A stretch of 64,000 nucleotides of DNA, taken from contig NC_060254.1 in the NCBI RefSeq assembly GCF_921293095.1, positions 4,898,001-4,962,000 of the forward strand, written 5' to 3'. This DNA comes from Ischnura elegans. Lineage: Eukaryota > Arthropoda > Insecta > Odonata > Coenagrionidae. The notes beneath the pieces are model-generated. The model was not told the origin of the DNA and did no database searches. It worked only from the letters and a program-made list of their open reading frames with translations. Shown here in pieces: positions 39,712 to 52,500 of this stretch (position 1 is the first letter of the stretch; every line of letters starts with the position of its first letter). The position numbers were made by a program, and so were the translations under genes.

Positions 39712-40972
39712 ACTAATTACTGGATGAACAGCGACTAGGCATGGATTCCAATAATACTAGGCGTACTCAACGTTGGTACTGCATTTTGCACAATACACAA
39801 GAATGGGTGTGCCTCCATTATACTGATCGTCTTCATCTTCTACGAAGGCATCATCATCTTCTGTGATTTTCATTGCATTGCCGACTGCAATGTTTTTACT
39901 CATTGGTAACTAACTCACCCCACCTCACCTCCATCGTCGTTTATAGGTATATAATGCATGCATACAGGTCATGAACACGCATATTTACTGGTATTTCAAT
40001 GAATTCTGACAATGCGTGTTATTTTGTACGTCCAGAGGGCAATATGTGCTCTTTCAAGCAAAATTGCTGCACAAAACTGCCAATCAATATCGACTTAAAT
40101 TACTTCAAGAATAATATCGACGAGACACACAGGAAAATTATGGAGTACATACTTTAAAAATATGTAATCCACAGGCATCGATTTTTGGCTTTCCTTTAAT
40201 TTGAGACAGTAACTAAATTAAGCAATGAGGTGTAGAGCAGAATGGAGGAGATAAAGAATAATTTCAATGAGAAAGACGCAGATTGAAAATCACACGGTGA
40301 TAGCCATGGTATTTGATGGTGAGTAATAGACGTTGTTTATCATCTTCATAGTTTTCAAGCTGAGCAAAGCAAAGATGGAGAAATTAACTCAACTTGCATC
40401 ATGAAGCACATGGACTTCTCTGTGATGATGCAACCCGCACATCACCTTCATACGACAAAACCCCCCACACCAAAGTCATGGTTTCTCGAGTCCAAACAAA
40501 TGCATTGCATGTACGTTTTACTGAACACATTCAGATAACCCCCTATATGTCCTAAGCATAGCCTAAGGACATTTGAAATTTTAAAGCTTCCAAAGCATAA
40601 ACGCATTCCCAGTGAAATGACTTCACAAATATTAGCAGCTTGAAGAAGCTATGCATTCCTAACATGTACATATATGTGTACGGTCACCTATTCAACCTTT
40701 GTTCATGTCCAAAACCGCTTCACTTTGTTTCTCATGCGTGATGCGGCCGTTGCCCACAGATCACTTAGGGCAGAATAAGCAAAGAGAAAATACTCATAGA
40801 ATCTACAAAAAAAATACGTGGTCTTCCCACGCGATTGAAACACAGGATATTTATACACACGTCACAGATATTTTCAAACCTTCACCTTAAAATGTCCAGT
40901 GATAAGTTACAAAAACATCAGCGAATCAGCCAATATCATAAATAAGTGGGCATGACAAGCAATTAATGGATG
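39712..40972. other. intergenic sequence without recognised gene
   Basis: AT-rich. Includes one member (40572-40658) of a 90 bp repeat pair with 41979-42068. Confidence 0.4.
40572..40658. repeat. local duplicate, unit 1
   Basis: Shares TTTGAAATT-TAAA-CTTCCAAAG, TGACTTCA-AAATATTAG-AGCTTGA-GAAGCTATGCATTC with 41979-42068, same orientation, 1.4 kb apart. Confidence 0.75.
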
Positions 40973-42787
40973 TTTATTTTGCATCATTCATATATTCTTA
41001 TAATCAAATATGTCAATGGCACAACTTAAGGTACAATTACAGTCGAGGATATACCAGACCCAGTGACCAGAGAAAAGCACCATGCACACTGCAGCACATG
41101 AACAAACGCCATAAAATATAATTTTAAAAAATTGTAGATACAAAGTATAAAGCTTGTTCCTATTTTCAGTGAGAGGATACAGCAATAAACTCAAAATATC
41201 CCAAAAGACTCCTTGTGAATGAAAACTAACTGCAGGCTCAGCAGACATTAACTTGGATGAATAATTCAAGAGAAAGTGGAAAAAATCATAACTTTTAAAC
41301 CTTCTCGGTCGAGTGATTTCCTAGTCACATCATGGCATTTTACCCCCTTGCTTTTCAATGGAATATTTTTAAGTCTAAGTATTGTAGCAACTCTTCAACA
41401 GCATACCTTTATAAAAGATACACATATTGTCCTCACAATTCATACCAGATTGTATCTAAATAAATTCATTATGAACACATATCAATTCATGTAGAACATT
41501 ATATGCACGTCAGGAAAACAACAGTCAGGCTGCATGAAAATCATTTCTAATTGTGAATGCATACTAAATAGGGTGTGATCTGGAGTATACTGGGTTCAGT
41601 TAATCGGCAATGTTTTCCAAGTCTCCTCATTAAAAAACAATTTGAAGACAAAAATCATTAACCAAAAGCAAATCACATACGTCAATCATTAGTTTTATCA
41701 GGCACAAGGACAATTATCTCTGTTTAATACAATCCTTTCATATTGACCACCAAACCCTAGAGATCATGCAATGAACTGTCAAGACAGGTAACATTCACGT
41801 TACAAAGAAAGCAATGGTTGATTTAATTCACACATTGCAGGTGTGCTTTCTTCAATGGCTTCATAGAAACATCAAATTCAACACAAAGGGAATGAGGCTT
41901 ACAAAAATAAAATATTAAACGTGAAAACTGAATTGTGATTTTATCCATAAATTACCTTTCATTCTAATCACATTCACATTTGAAATTGTAAAACTTCCAA
42001 AGCACCATTAATGAATGCCGAGTAAAATGACTTCATAAATATTAGTAGCTTGAGGAAGCTATGCATTCAAAATTATCATACCAGCTCAGCATTTATCCCT
42101 GTAGTGAGTTTTATAGCCACAAACAATAACAATGCTTTTCATTTCTTAAAAGATATATTTATATATTCTTCTCAGGGATGCCATATTGTTAAAATGTCAC
42201 ATGCATTGGCTTTTGTAGTGTACACCACCAGACAACTTTTCAAGCATTTCTCCCCAAATTCCACTGCATCTTATATCATCAATATGTAATGTCAAAAACT
42301 CCCCAAAGAATTTCTTCTTCCTTCATCTCAATGACTAGAAAATACTTTACTCCAACATTTTTTGTTTCTCCTGATTGGTAGCCGTGGGGAGGGGACGCAG
42401 TCTGGCCCCTTCCAAAGGATATAAGATCAGTGCCCACCCACCTCTAAGTATGTACACAATTATTATTTCATGCTGCACTGAAATCAAAGCGTGTCCACCC
42501 ACTTTTTCTCTAATGGAATTTTCTACACTTCACCCTCAGTCGACTAATGGCTTTGAGAGGCACTTGCACCACACAATGATTGCGTTGCGTCAGGGGACAC
42601 CCTTGCCCCAACACACACGTTCCCTCCCAGCAAGGAATGTTGGGGAATATGTGTTCACCTTGGCTCTCGCACAAAATCATCACAGACCACTGAAACAGAG
42701 CTTCTTCGAGGAGGAGGAGAGCAACTGCACTTTCACTGCACAGTACGTGTTTTGACAACACCCACAGGTCCCCTCATGCTTCCTCCT
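40973..42787 (-). other. 3' UTR and downstream flank of X11/Mint
   Basis: No coding exon is recognisable after the stop codon. A minus-strand AATAAA (TTTATT on plus, 40973-40978) is the candidate poly(A) signal seen, implying a 3' UTR of about 1.8 kb. Open frames here, including a 126-codon plus-strand one at 42375-42755, show no family features. The segment contains one copy (41979-42068) of a 90 bp repeat whose partner lies beyond the proposed end at 40572-40658. Confidence 0.35.
41979..42068. repeat. local duplicate, unit 2
   Basis: Partner of 40572-40658. It lies in the proposed 3' UTR of the X11/Mint gene. Confidence 0.75.
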
Positions 42788-42859
42788 CTAGATGTACACG
42801 GGCGTTTCCTGACCCGTCAACAGTCTGAACATAGACGTGGGCATCGTTTTCATATGAAT
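42788..42859 (-). CDS. X11/Mint terminal exon, 23 codons and TAG
   Basis: Acceptor TGTTGCAG upstream of 42859. Encodes [20 protein letters not shown] then VYI and stop TAG (42790-42788). It is too short to stand out as an open frame on its own, but it completes PDZ2 and supplies the family-specific C-terminus. Confidence 0.95.
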   Translation of the reverse strand: MHMKTMPTSMFRLLTGQETPVYI

Positions 42860-45800
42860 CTGCAACACAAAAGAAATAATCAATAATACCTTTCATATTG
42901 TCAAATGCAAAAGACAATCCTTAAGACTACCAGAGCACATTTATATGGATAGCTGGGGAGACTCATACCTCAATACATTTTAGAACACATTAGCACAGAA
43001 CATGGTGAAATTTTTGGAACATGTTACTATCGTAGTCATTTGTTTCAAGTGATTGTCATTGATGTTATGTTTACTGAATCCATGAATCATAGAAGACAAC
43101 ATCTTGGAACAAAAAATACATAACATGGATACAATTATGGAATGAAGAAGTTAACTCGGGAAAAAAGACATCAAAGCAGTTACGAACTACTCGCCTCAAT
43201 TTCAACACAGAGCGCACAGCAGTTTTCAGCAGTTTTTAATTTTTCATTCATTACCTACTTTAATTAATTTGAATGCACCGAGGCAAATGATGTTTCCACC
43301 TCCTTCATTTGTTTTCTCTCGCTTAGTAAGATGGGCAATTAAGAGTTTCCACTGGTTCTCTGGTTGAATAGTTACAGGAGGATTGCTTGGAGTGAGCGAG
43401 GGCAATGTTTGAGAGAGGGCCATTCGTGGGGAAAAGCAAAGCGACCACAACAAACGGTGTTAGTATCAGAGAAAGACAACCAACACTCACCTCCCCAACA
43501 GACGTCGCCAAAAGATTCACAATTTTTTCATGAGGGACAGCCACGACGCTCTGGTTGTTGATTTCTATGATTCTATGTCCAACACGCACACCACCTCTCT
43601 CCGCAATTCCCCCACGCAACAAACTACATATCTGCAAAAGAGAAATTAGTCGTCACGCACTCGATACACCTTGAAAGGGTGTGGTTATTGCAAAGGGAAA
43701 CAAATCCTACCACTCCATTCTGGACGCTGAAACCCAGCTGATATTTGGTGTCTGGCCGCTTAATCTTCACCTCCACTACTGGAGCGCACGGAACCACCGT
43801 CAACTTCACCACTGTTTGATTTTTTGTATTCTGAAAAAGAAAGAGGACACACTTGAGAGACGAGATGGTACAGCATTTCTCATCAAAATATACACCCAAT
43901 ATGCACGTATTTCTGTGCTCAAGGCATTAAATTCAGCCTTTTATTGAAACCAAAGCTGATCCTTTCTTTTTTTTCATGAGATGCATCTGCGACATACAAA
44001 TCTTAAATCCTGAATCATTTTTGCCAATTAATTCCCTTGAAAATGTCTAGATTTTCATAATAATAAATAATTTTTAAAGGCTTCCTGGAAAATTAAATGC
44101 ACCGCCTGCACTATACATGCATACTATTAACAAAAATGAATTAACATTACAAAGCATTGTTACTTTTTCCTATTTTGATTTTCAGTTATCCTTTCTTTAG
44201 AGGTCTGCTGAGAGCTAGGGTAGAGAATAAGAGGGACAGGAATCTCGGCAGACACTTTAAATGCGGGTGACGAATGATAGCAGGAATTGCCAGATGATAG
44301 CAAGAATTGACTTGGCACCAAGCTAACAGTTTCTCATTTTCCCTCACCAAGGTAATAGCCCCGGTCCCTCGGTTCAAAAATTAAATGAACAAACAAAAGC
44401 CATTACTAAAAACGCTATTGATACCTTGTGATTATGACTCCAATTTTATCAACTATGCAGATAACTGGTGCAGATATTGCTTTTAGAGTTCCACTAAAAA
44501 TAGGGGAGCTTTCTTTGACAACAATTTTCCGTGCAAGTTCAATAATAAGAAAGCTCTGTTCTGGGATACACGAGTCCATTCTTCCATTATTTGGACTCTC
44601 ATATCCATGCATCGATACGTTCTTGAGTAAATAGCATTCAAATTGGGAAGACTGTTTTTAGAGCAACAAAAACCATATCTATACTCACATTAAGCTGGAT
44701 AAAAAACATGACTTGCTGATGGTATTGAAGAAAGGTAGAATTAAACCTTGTATCATTTTCAGTTTAATTCATTACAACTGATTGATTAGTAACCAAGATG
44801 CAATACTCAAGTAAATGAGCTCAGTATGCATATCAGCTTCAGAGAGAATGCTATTGAAAAATTGGCAAGTTAACAAGACATATGTATTTAGAGATAGTGA
44901 TGAAATTCAACGTGAATATGATGTCATTTAATACATGTCGATGGCTAAGTTCTAACAACACGTATCTCAAAAATAGCATTTTCTCAGGAGAGCAAAGAAC
45001 TATTAATTTTTTTACTCGTACACTGCAACTAAAACCCAAAAGTTCATTAACCTGAAAAAGAAGCATTCATTTTCAAACAAAGAGTTTTTTTTTTGCTTGT
45101 ATTTTATTGTTTTAATTTTATTACACTATGTTTAAGATACCTGTCCCAAAGCGGCCGAATTTGAGATACCTGTTGTTAGAACTTGGCCATCGCTGTGCTT
45201 AGCATGAAGAATGATCGCAAGCACTATTGGTGGATAAGGAAACACTGCAAATTGAAGGCAAGCACTATCTCCGACGGGTCATTCCACGTGAGTACACACC
45301 ACTCAAGCCAACCTTTTTGATTCCTTGCAAATTTCGTACATTTAGTGACCGTTACAAGTAATGAAAAAATACACATTCACTGAGTTTTACAACAATTTAT
45401 AACAGCGTTGCATTTTTAATTGCCTGCTATAAACAAAGTAATTATTAAAGTTTCTTCTGGATACATGTGGTCAAAGCAAATGCTACTTAAATTTTCAAAC
45501 ACATTTTCATATTTTAACTGATTAAAAATCATTTTTAAAAGCTTTCATGTTATTTGACAGCATTCAAATTTTCCTCACGCACGTTTCTCCCGAATTTTGT
45601 CACTTTCTCATCGCATGCTGACTTGTGTTACATAGAGCTGACGTGGAATGACCCCAACACACAATTAGCTAGAGAGAGCAATTTACAGCATGCAATTATA
45701 GGCACAAAGTACAAATACCTTTATGTAATTCTGACAGGTTGAGAGTGGGAGCCCGACTAAACTAACGCCATTGATGGCGATTATTTGGTCCCCAATGTTC

Positions 45801-46496
45801 AGCTGGCCACAGCGTGCCGCCGCTCCAGCTGGCGCCAGGTTTGCTATCACTACGGTGGGCAGCATGCTGCCCCAACCAGACTCCACAATCACCACGCCAA
45901 GGATTTCCCCCTTGGCCTTGGGAACGACCACCTGCACACAAACATAAGTGCGTCCAATCAGAAGGCATCCCCACACACACACGCCCACACAGAAATGACA
46001 AGATCAGGCAGAAATGAAAGAATTATGCGTTGCTCAAGAGGCAATTCTCTAGTACTCTCAAATTCTTCATTTCTCAATTACTACAGCATCAATTTCTGAA
46101 GAGAGTCATACTTCATTACGACTTATATGCAGAATTTAAACCCAATTTTCACTCTCTGACTGATTCAATCCAATTTTGATAGTAGAGCGACCCCCGACCA
46201 AACGCATGTGACTGCCACTCATTCAGGGTGTCAGGGAAGCGGCTTTCATAGGCTAACACAAATGCCTCATGCTTTGAGGATTTTGGTTTGAGGGCGTCCA
46301 GAGGACATTGAACGAGCAGCAGCCAACCCAGTCTGTGCCCAATTCCTCCCCACCCCCAGAAAGCCAACCCTCTTTGGGGAATAAAACCTCAGGAGCCACC
46401 AGCTCATGGAGATACACCAACCCTGGCTTCGTTACGCTGCCGTAGGCTCTGCCGTTTTGTCGGGGCTAGTGCCCCATTAAATATAAGTAGTCTGAG

Positions 46497-46532
<36 letters not shown>

Positions 46533-49500
46533 GAGGGAGAGGGAGAGAGGGAGAGAGAGAGAGAGAGAGGGCCTGGAGACGTAGCAGTTTGGACTGGAAA
46601 GGAGGAAACGGGCAGAAAAAGGAAAGAGGAGAATGAATGGTAGATTTCCATCACCAATAAGAAGGTCAACCCTTGTCATTCTCTCAGCCCACGGTGTGCA
46701 GAGGGCGCAGAAAACCCCCGAAAAGGAGCCACCCAAGGCGGTCATCCCTCAGCTGTGAACGAGAGCAGGAAAACTCGATAAGTAGAACCCAATCCCGAAT
46801 AACGTCACCCAAGTGCTCTTCTATACATAATTGTGCTTAAGGTTAATGTTTTCTTTCGTAAATTCATTTTTGTGTGCTCAGGTCTGGGGTGAGAAACCAG
46901 GACAAAGACTAATTGGAAGGGAAGCTTCTTGTATTCTTCTTATTAAGTTGTCATTGTTTTGTCGATGTAATCATTTTGGTTATTATCACTGGCCAATTTG
47001 ATGTTCGAAGCAGAGAAAGATATTGAACTATTTCATGTGTTTTATGTGTATTTTGCCCTGTTTTTCTGCAATAAATATGCTATCAAACTCAGAATCTTTT
47101 TCGTAAGCTCTCGTTTTTTCATGTACGCCAATCATTGCAGCAAGCCTCCCCACATAATAACGCCCCCTTCCCCTCTCTTTCCCTGTCCAGGTTCCCCGAT
47201 CTCTCCTCACCCGCCGCCTGCCATTGTCCCACACTCACCATCCCCACCCCAGAAAACAAACCAACCAACCCCCTCCCTCCCCCCATCACAACACAGTAGA
47301 AGCCTGGTTTAACGAGTGCTCATAATCCCTCTGAAATTACTTGCAAAACGGAGTACTCGTCATCTCTGAAGGTGCTGAATAAACCCACCCAAGTCTCATT
47401 ATTTTTTGTATTTACAGTTTTCTTTTGTTGACGTGGTATTGAATGAAGTTAAACAGGTAAAGAGCCATTATCATGCACAATCTAGTTGAGTATCAACATG
47501 TATAAAGAAGGAAATGGGGCATTTTCAATTTTATAAAATATTGATTTCGCCATTTTCAGTGATTTTATTCCCGTTCTTATATTTTTTGATGGCCGAAGAA
47601 AGCTGTTAAAACAGCATAACTAGTTAGGATAAATATGTCTACTATGCGGTGGAAGTTTTTGGATAATTTTGCGAATACATCATGCCAACAATATTAGTTT
47701 TATTGAGTTTCGAATGTTTAACCAGTACATCAGTCAGTTGGGAAAATTGGCCGAAAGTTCACTGAAATACAGCTACAGTAAAGCGGTATGGCAAATTAAA
47801 TACGGTGGTTTTCAATCGCTCTCTTCAGCTGAATGCTGAGGCCCTGTCAGCCCTCTGCCTTGGATCGTGCTCAAAGGATTATGTGCATTGAGATCACGCC
47901 TCTATACAGTCCGTCCGCCGAGAATTGTCCTACGACAGGCAGAAGGGGCTAGTTTGGGGTAGGGGGTAAGGTTGCCAGGTAAGAAAGGGAAACGCCCACG
48001 TTACATATGTAAACAAAATGCTTCCGTGAAGAAAGGAGCCAGAAGAGACGACGGCCTTGAAGGACCCAAAGGAACAATCCCTTGTTTTGGTTTTTCAGGC
48101 TTGTTTTTTTGCTTCGTATGCATGTGATTGGCTGCAAACAATGCTTGCGCAGGGTTCTCCACCCCTCCTTGTGGGCTATCATCAGACATCTATCGCCGGC
48201 CGGACTGTAGTCTGAGAGGTTTTTGGTGAGCGATAGCAGAACAAAATCTTCAGTTCCTCTAAAAACAAATAACCCTGAACGGTTTACATACCTTAGATAA
48301 AAGCACCACAAGGGACCGGAGGATTAGCGAAGAAGCATATGCTGTGCCATAAAATTCAGAGCAGAATATTATTTTTGACTTAGGAGTCTGTACTTAGGAG
48401 CTTTGAATTACTGCCAAGAGATTCAAAGGATATGGTGAAGGAAATAGCACTTTTTAATTGTGCTTGCATAGTACATAGCCCTTGAAGGTAACCCGCATCT
48501 AAGTTAAACCAATCGTTTCAACAAATTTAAGGGATTGTGCGGAAGTGCATCATACTTTTTCTTATATGATGTGAAACTTTGAATCATACAGAATTTTGGA
48601 GAGTATGAAGAAAAGATAATGAAGATATTGATTGATAATGCAATGATATGATTGGTTGCTAAGCAGAGGATTTCTGCTATCAGCACAATAATTCTGCTTT
48701 TACAAATTTTTTTACAGTTGATTACTCGGTGGTGCTGAGTCATCGATCGGTAACCTAAGGATGACTGTTATTTTACCATCTAGGTAATAATTCTGATTTT
48801 CCTACATCACAATAGCTGAAGATGTCTTGATCGAACTACATTCCTATGCAAAATGAAACCCCGAAATATACATTGTCGGATAGCATGCAGCAACGAGTAA
48901 CGTTGCTCTAGCTTTCCATAAGTCAAAAGTCATTGTAAGGGCACTGATCTAATTACGACAACGTTGAGCTTTCAACTTCCATACCTAACACGGGAAAAGA
49001 TGGAGGGGGTTTCACTATAATATAAGTTCCCACGCTTAAGACGTAGCCTATTAGCAACGAAGCCAGCCAAAGAGGATGGGGGGAACTAACTCCCTCTCCC
49101 ACTGTCATCTTCCTCACATTCCCCTCCCACTGATAACTGGGCATAACAAAAAAAAAGAACTTGAAATGGGAGCAAGCGGAGCATACTCAAGGCTGTAAAT
49201 CACATACATAAATGCTTGGACGTAACTGGCTTTAGCTGTTGTAGATCTGACATACATCTAGTATTTTTAGTTTAATAAACAGATAATGCAAAACATAATA
49301 GCTAATGCTTGCTTAGCGGTGCATCGCCCCCAAGAAATATCTGTTGTAATACCGAGCGTACACTGTGAAAGGAACTTTTTTGAATTATTTTACATGTAAA
49401 ACATAGGCCATTTGGCTGTACAAAGACTATCACTCGCTAAACCAGGCTTCCACCGTACATGTTATTGGTGCTGCTTCTTTAAGGCAATGGTTCCAGTCCC

Positions 49501-52500
49501 AGTTCCAAAAACTATGTAATTTCATGATTTTTTGCAAGTCCTTCACTTTTGACAAGTGAACAGGGTTTAAGCAGGTTTTTCCAACAATTTCTTTCTCGAG
49601 CGGTTCTCTTTGGTACCAGTTGTGGTCCTGTTTCTGACCTTCAAAAACCAGCAGAAGCAAGAAGTGAAGAAACAAACCGACCCATCCCTAATTAAAAGAA
49701 TTCATAAGATGGAGGAAGGGAAATACAAGTTGCGACAAAAAACAAATTTTCCTCATTCAAGCATTCTGTCATAAGTTTAAAATAAACCCATGCAAAAGCT
49801 GCCGTCCAATTTCCACGACTTAGTGATGTCAATTGAGTACATTTACTTGTTATGGAGGAGGACTTTTCAACGAGGGAGGGATTTGCTCTTAAGAGTGTAA
49901 ACAACAATGAGGCCGATGAGCAAGCAGCAGAGGAAAAGCCGTGACCCACTCGGCATGAGCCTCATATCATCAACTCATCTGCAAAAAGGTTAAGGCTAGG
50001 GATGGACAGATACAGGATTTTTTTCGGATCCGGATTCGGATCGGATCCTTGATTTTCAGAGATGTTTCGGATTGGATATTTTCAGATCCAAATGCATTTT
50101 CAAATTCCTGATGCTGGGATTCCCCCGATGATTGTTCAATCTCTAGAGGAAGAGTCACGCTATGTGCCAGTCGTATTTTGCCTTTTTCATTTTTCACCCC
50201 TGAAATTCTCCTACGTAACCTCTGCGAGAGCTTTCATACAAAACAGTTTATGAATAGGACAAGAATCACATGCGACGGTGCATTTGAAGATAGAATCGGA
50301 ACTCTTTATGCATTGCCCTTATGCATTGTTATCTTATGCGTTGCATTCTCTGAAGCTATTATTTGAAATTTCGGATCCAGATCCGATGTCTTCCGCGACT
50401 TTGGATCGGATGTATCTGATGAAGGGCAATATCTGTGCATATTTGGATCCGAGGTATCCGATCCGACCATCCCTAGTTAAGGCAGTAGAATTTTCACCAT
50501 GAATGTCTTGAGAAGTAGGCAACGAATGGGAAGATACAGGGCTCTTCAATGTTCACAATCAATAAAGGAATGAAAGGAAAAGTGAGGAGAGATTGTGGCC
50601 ACTGTGAGTGAGAGACATCTGATGAGTGGTGGGGAAGGCGAGTGACAGATAGGGGCGGGAACTCCGCACATGCGCCTCACACTCAACAGAGCGATAAACG
50701 ACAAGTGGAAATGCTTACGTCGCACAGCTAAATCAAGAGGAAATGTACCTTACCTCTTTTTGCATTTCTTTCTTGGCAAACATTTGCAATTCATCGCCAA
50801 ATATTTCCTGAGAATTTAGAACTTCCTGGTAATCCATTTCTTTCACAAAACTGTGATCTTCTATTCCATTAGCCTTCAGAAATTCCATATATGCTACTTG
50901 GAAAGCCTGACCTATTGATTGTGCAATAAATTGTGCCTGAAATGAAAGAAACAAACATGGCAGAAATTATGATAACCATTTCAACTATCAAATCGTGCAA
51001 CTTAACCTGATAATGCCAAGTACGTAGTACCACACAATACGTACATATACACCACCTGGTAGAGTACACATCAGGGTATCCAATATATGACCATTTGAAG
51101 ATTTCAATTAAGATTTCCAGCTATTTCTGACATAATTTCGATTTTGCCAGGAATATTGATTTTTTTTTCTCATTCATTGTAAGATAAATTTGGCATACTT
51201 TTTTTGATATTGTTACCTAATGAGTATTTAAAACTTGCACATTTGGAGAAGAAAAAAAGCATAGTTGTACAAATTAAAAAGATTTAAGAGAAGATCGCAT
51301 CGCCTTCTTCAAGGCACTGTTTAAGATTTAAATGACGTGCAATGTCTGGTGAACAATAGCAGTGAAGATCTCTCAGGTTTTGAACCGGGTGAGGTCCTCC
51401 ATTTCTCCTTCCAATGTTTTGACAAGCAAGTCACCCAACATCTTCAGGGATTCAGCAATCCAATGAACATTAGACTTCTGAATCCCTGAAGACAATAGGC
51501 GAGTTGCTTGTCAAAACGTTAGAAGGAGAAATGGAGGACCTTACCTGGTTCAAAACCTGAGAGATCTTCACTGCTATTTAAATTACATGCTAAGGAACAA
51601 GGTTATTTGTTCCAACAACGCTTCGAGTGGCTTATGGCAAATAATAGAGGAAACGAATCTTCATAAGAGGCCATACAGTCAACTTAATGTGGAACTCATG
51701 GTGATCACAGGAATACAAAATGCAACGTCACAAGGGGGCCATTTGACCAAGTGAGTTGCTTAAAAAGGCACATTGCTACTTCTGCTGTTTTATATTGATT
51801 GACACCACAGAAAATTGCAGTCAAAGTGATAATTACAGCAAAAATAAAATTCCCAGATATTTCTGTGCCTTTCCACTGGTTTTCCACAGAGCAGGAGTCC
51901 TAGAGCATCCTTAAAAGTTTAAAGTTTACGATTATGAATGATAGTTTCCACAATTTTTGAGAATTATGGATAAATTTTTACATACATATTCAAGTATGTG
52001 ATATGGAATACAGAGTTGGTTTGTTTTTCAGCAATAATCTACACTTACACAGACTATGATGCTTAATTACACTGCAGGAAACACATACAGTCCAAAGTAA
52101 AAATTGTGCATTTGAGTCACCTGCTTGTCACAAAATCTGAATGTTTTACATTCCATGACTTCTCCTTAAAGGCCTTTGGGTTCGTATTCCAAAAAAAGAA
52201 AGACAAGAGCATTTGTGAACCACCAGTACATTTAAGGATCGCAGCAGGTAATTTTCTCGTGGGAATGACAGTTGTCAACAGAAGAGCCTACTTTCTCACA
52301 CTCCTTTTCATTCATCAATTATGAGGAATTTTACGGGAAAATTATGGCAAACAGAAATTCTTAATAACTGGTGAAATTACTCTTTGATTTTAAATTTACA
52401 GTATACTAATGTGAAACATATGAAAAGTAACACAAGAAATATGGTGATCGCTAACATGCCCTTCCAGCAAATGTAAGACACTGCTCATATGCGGTAAATC

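Noticed and set aside
42375..42755. 126-codon plus-strand open frame
   Set aside because: It lies antisense to the X11/Mint 3' UTR, has no domain, and its composition follows the local sequence.
46404..46745. 113-codon frame with Leu-Ser-Pro repeats
   Set aside because: It is translation of the GA microsatellite.
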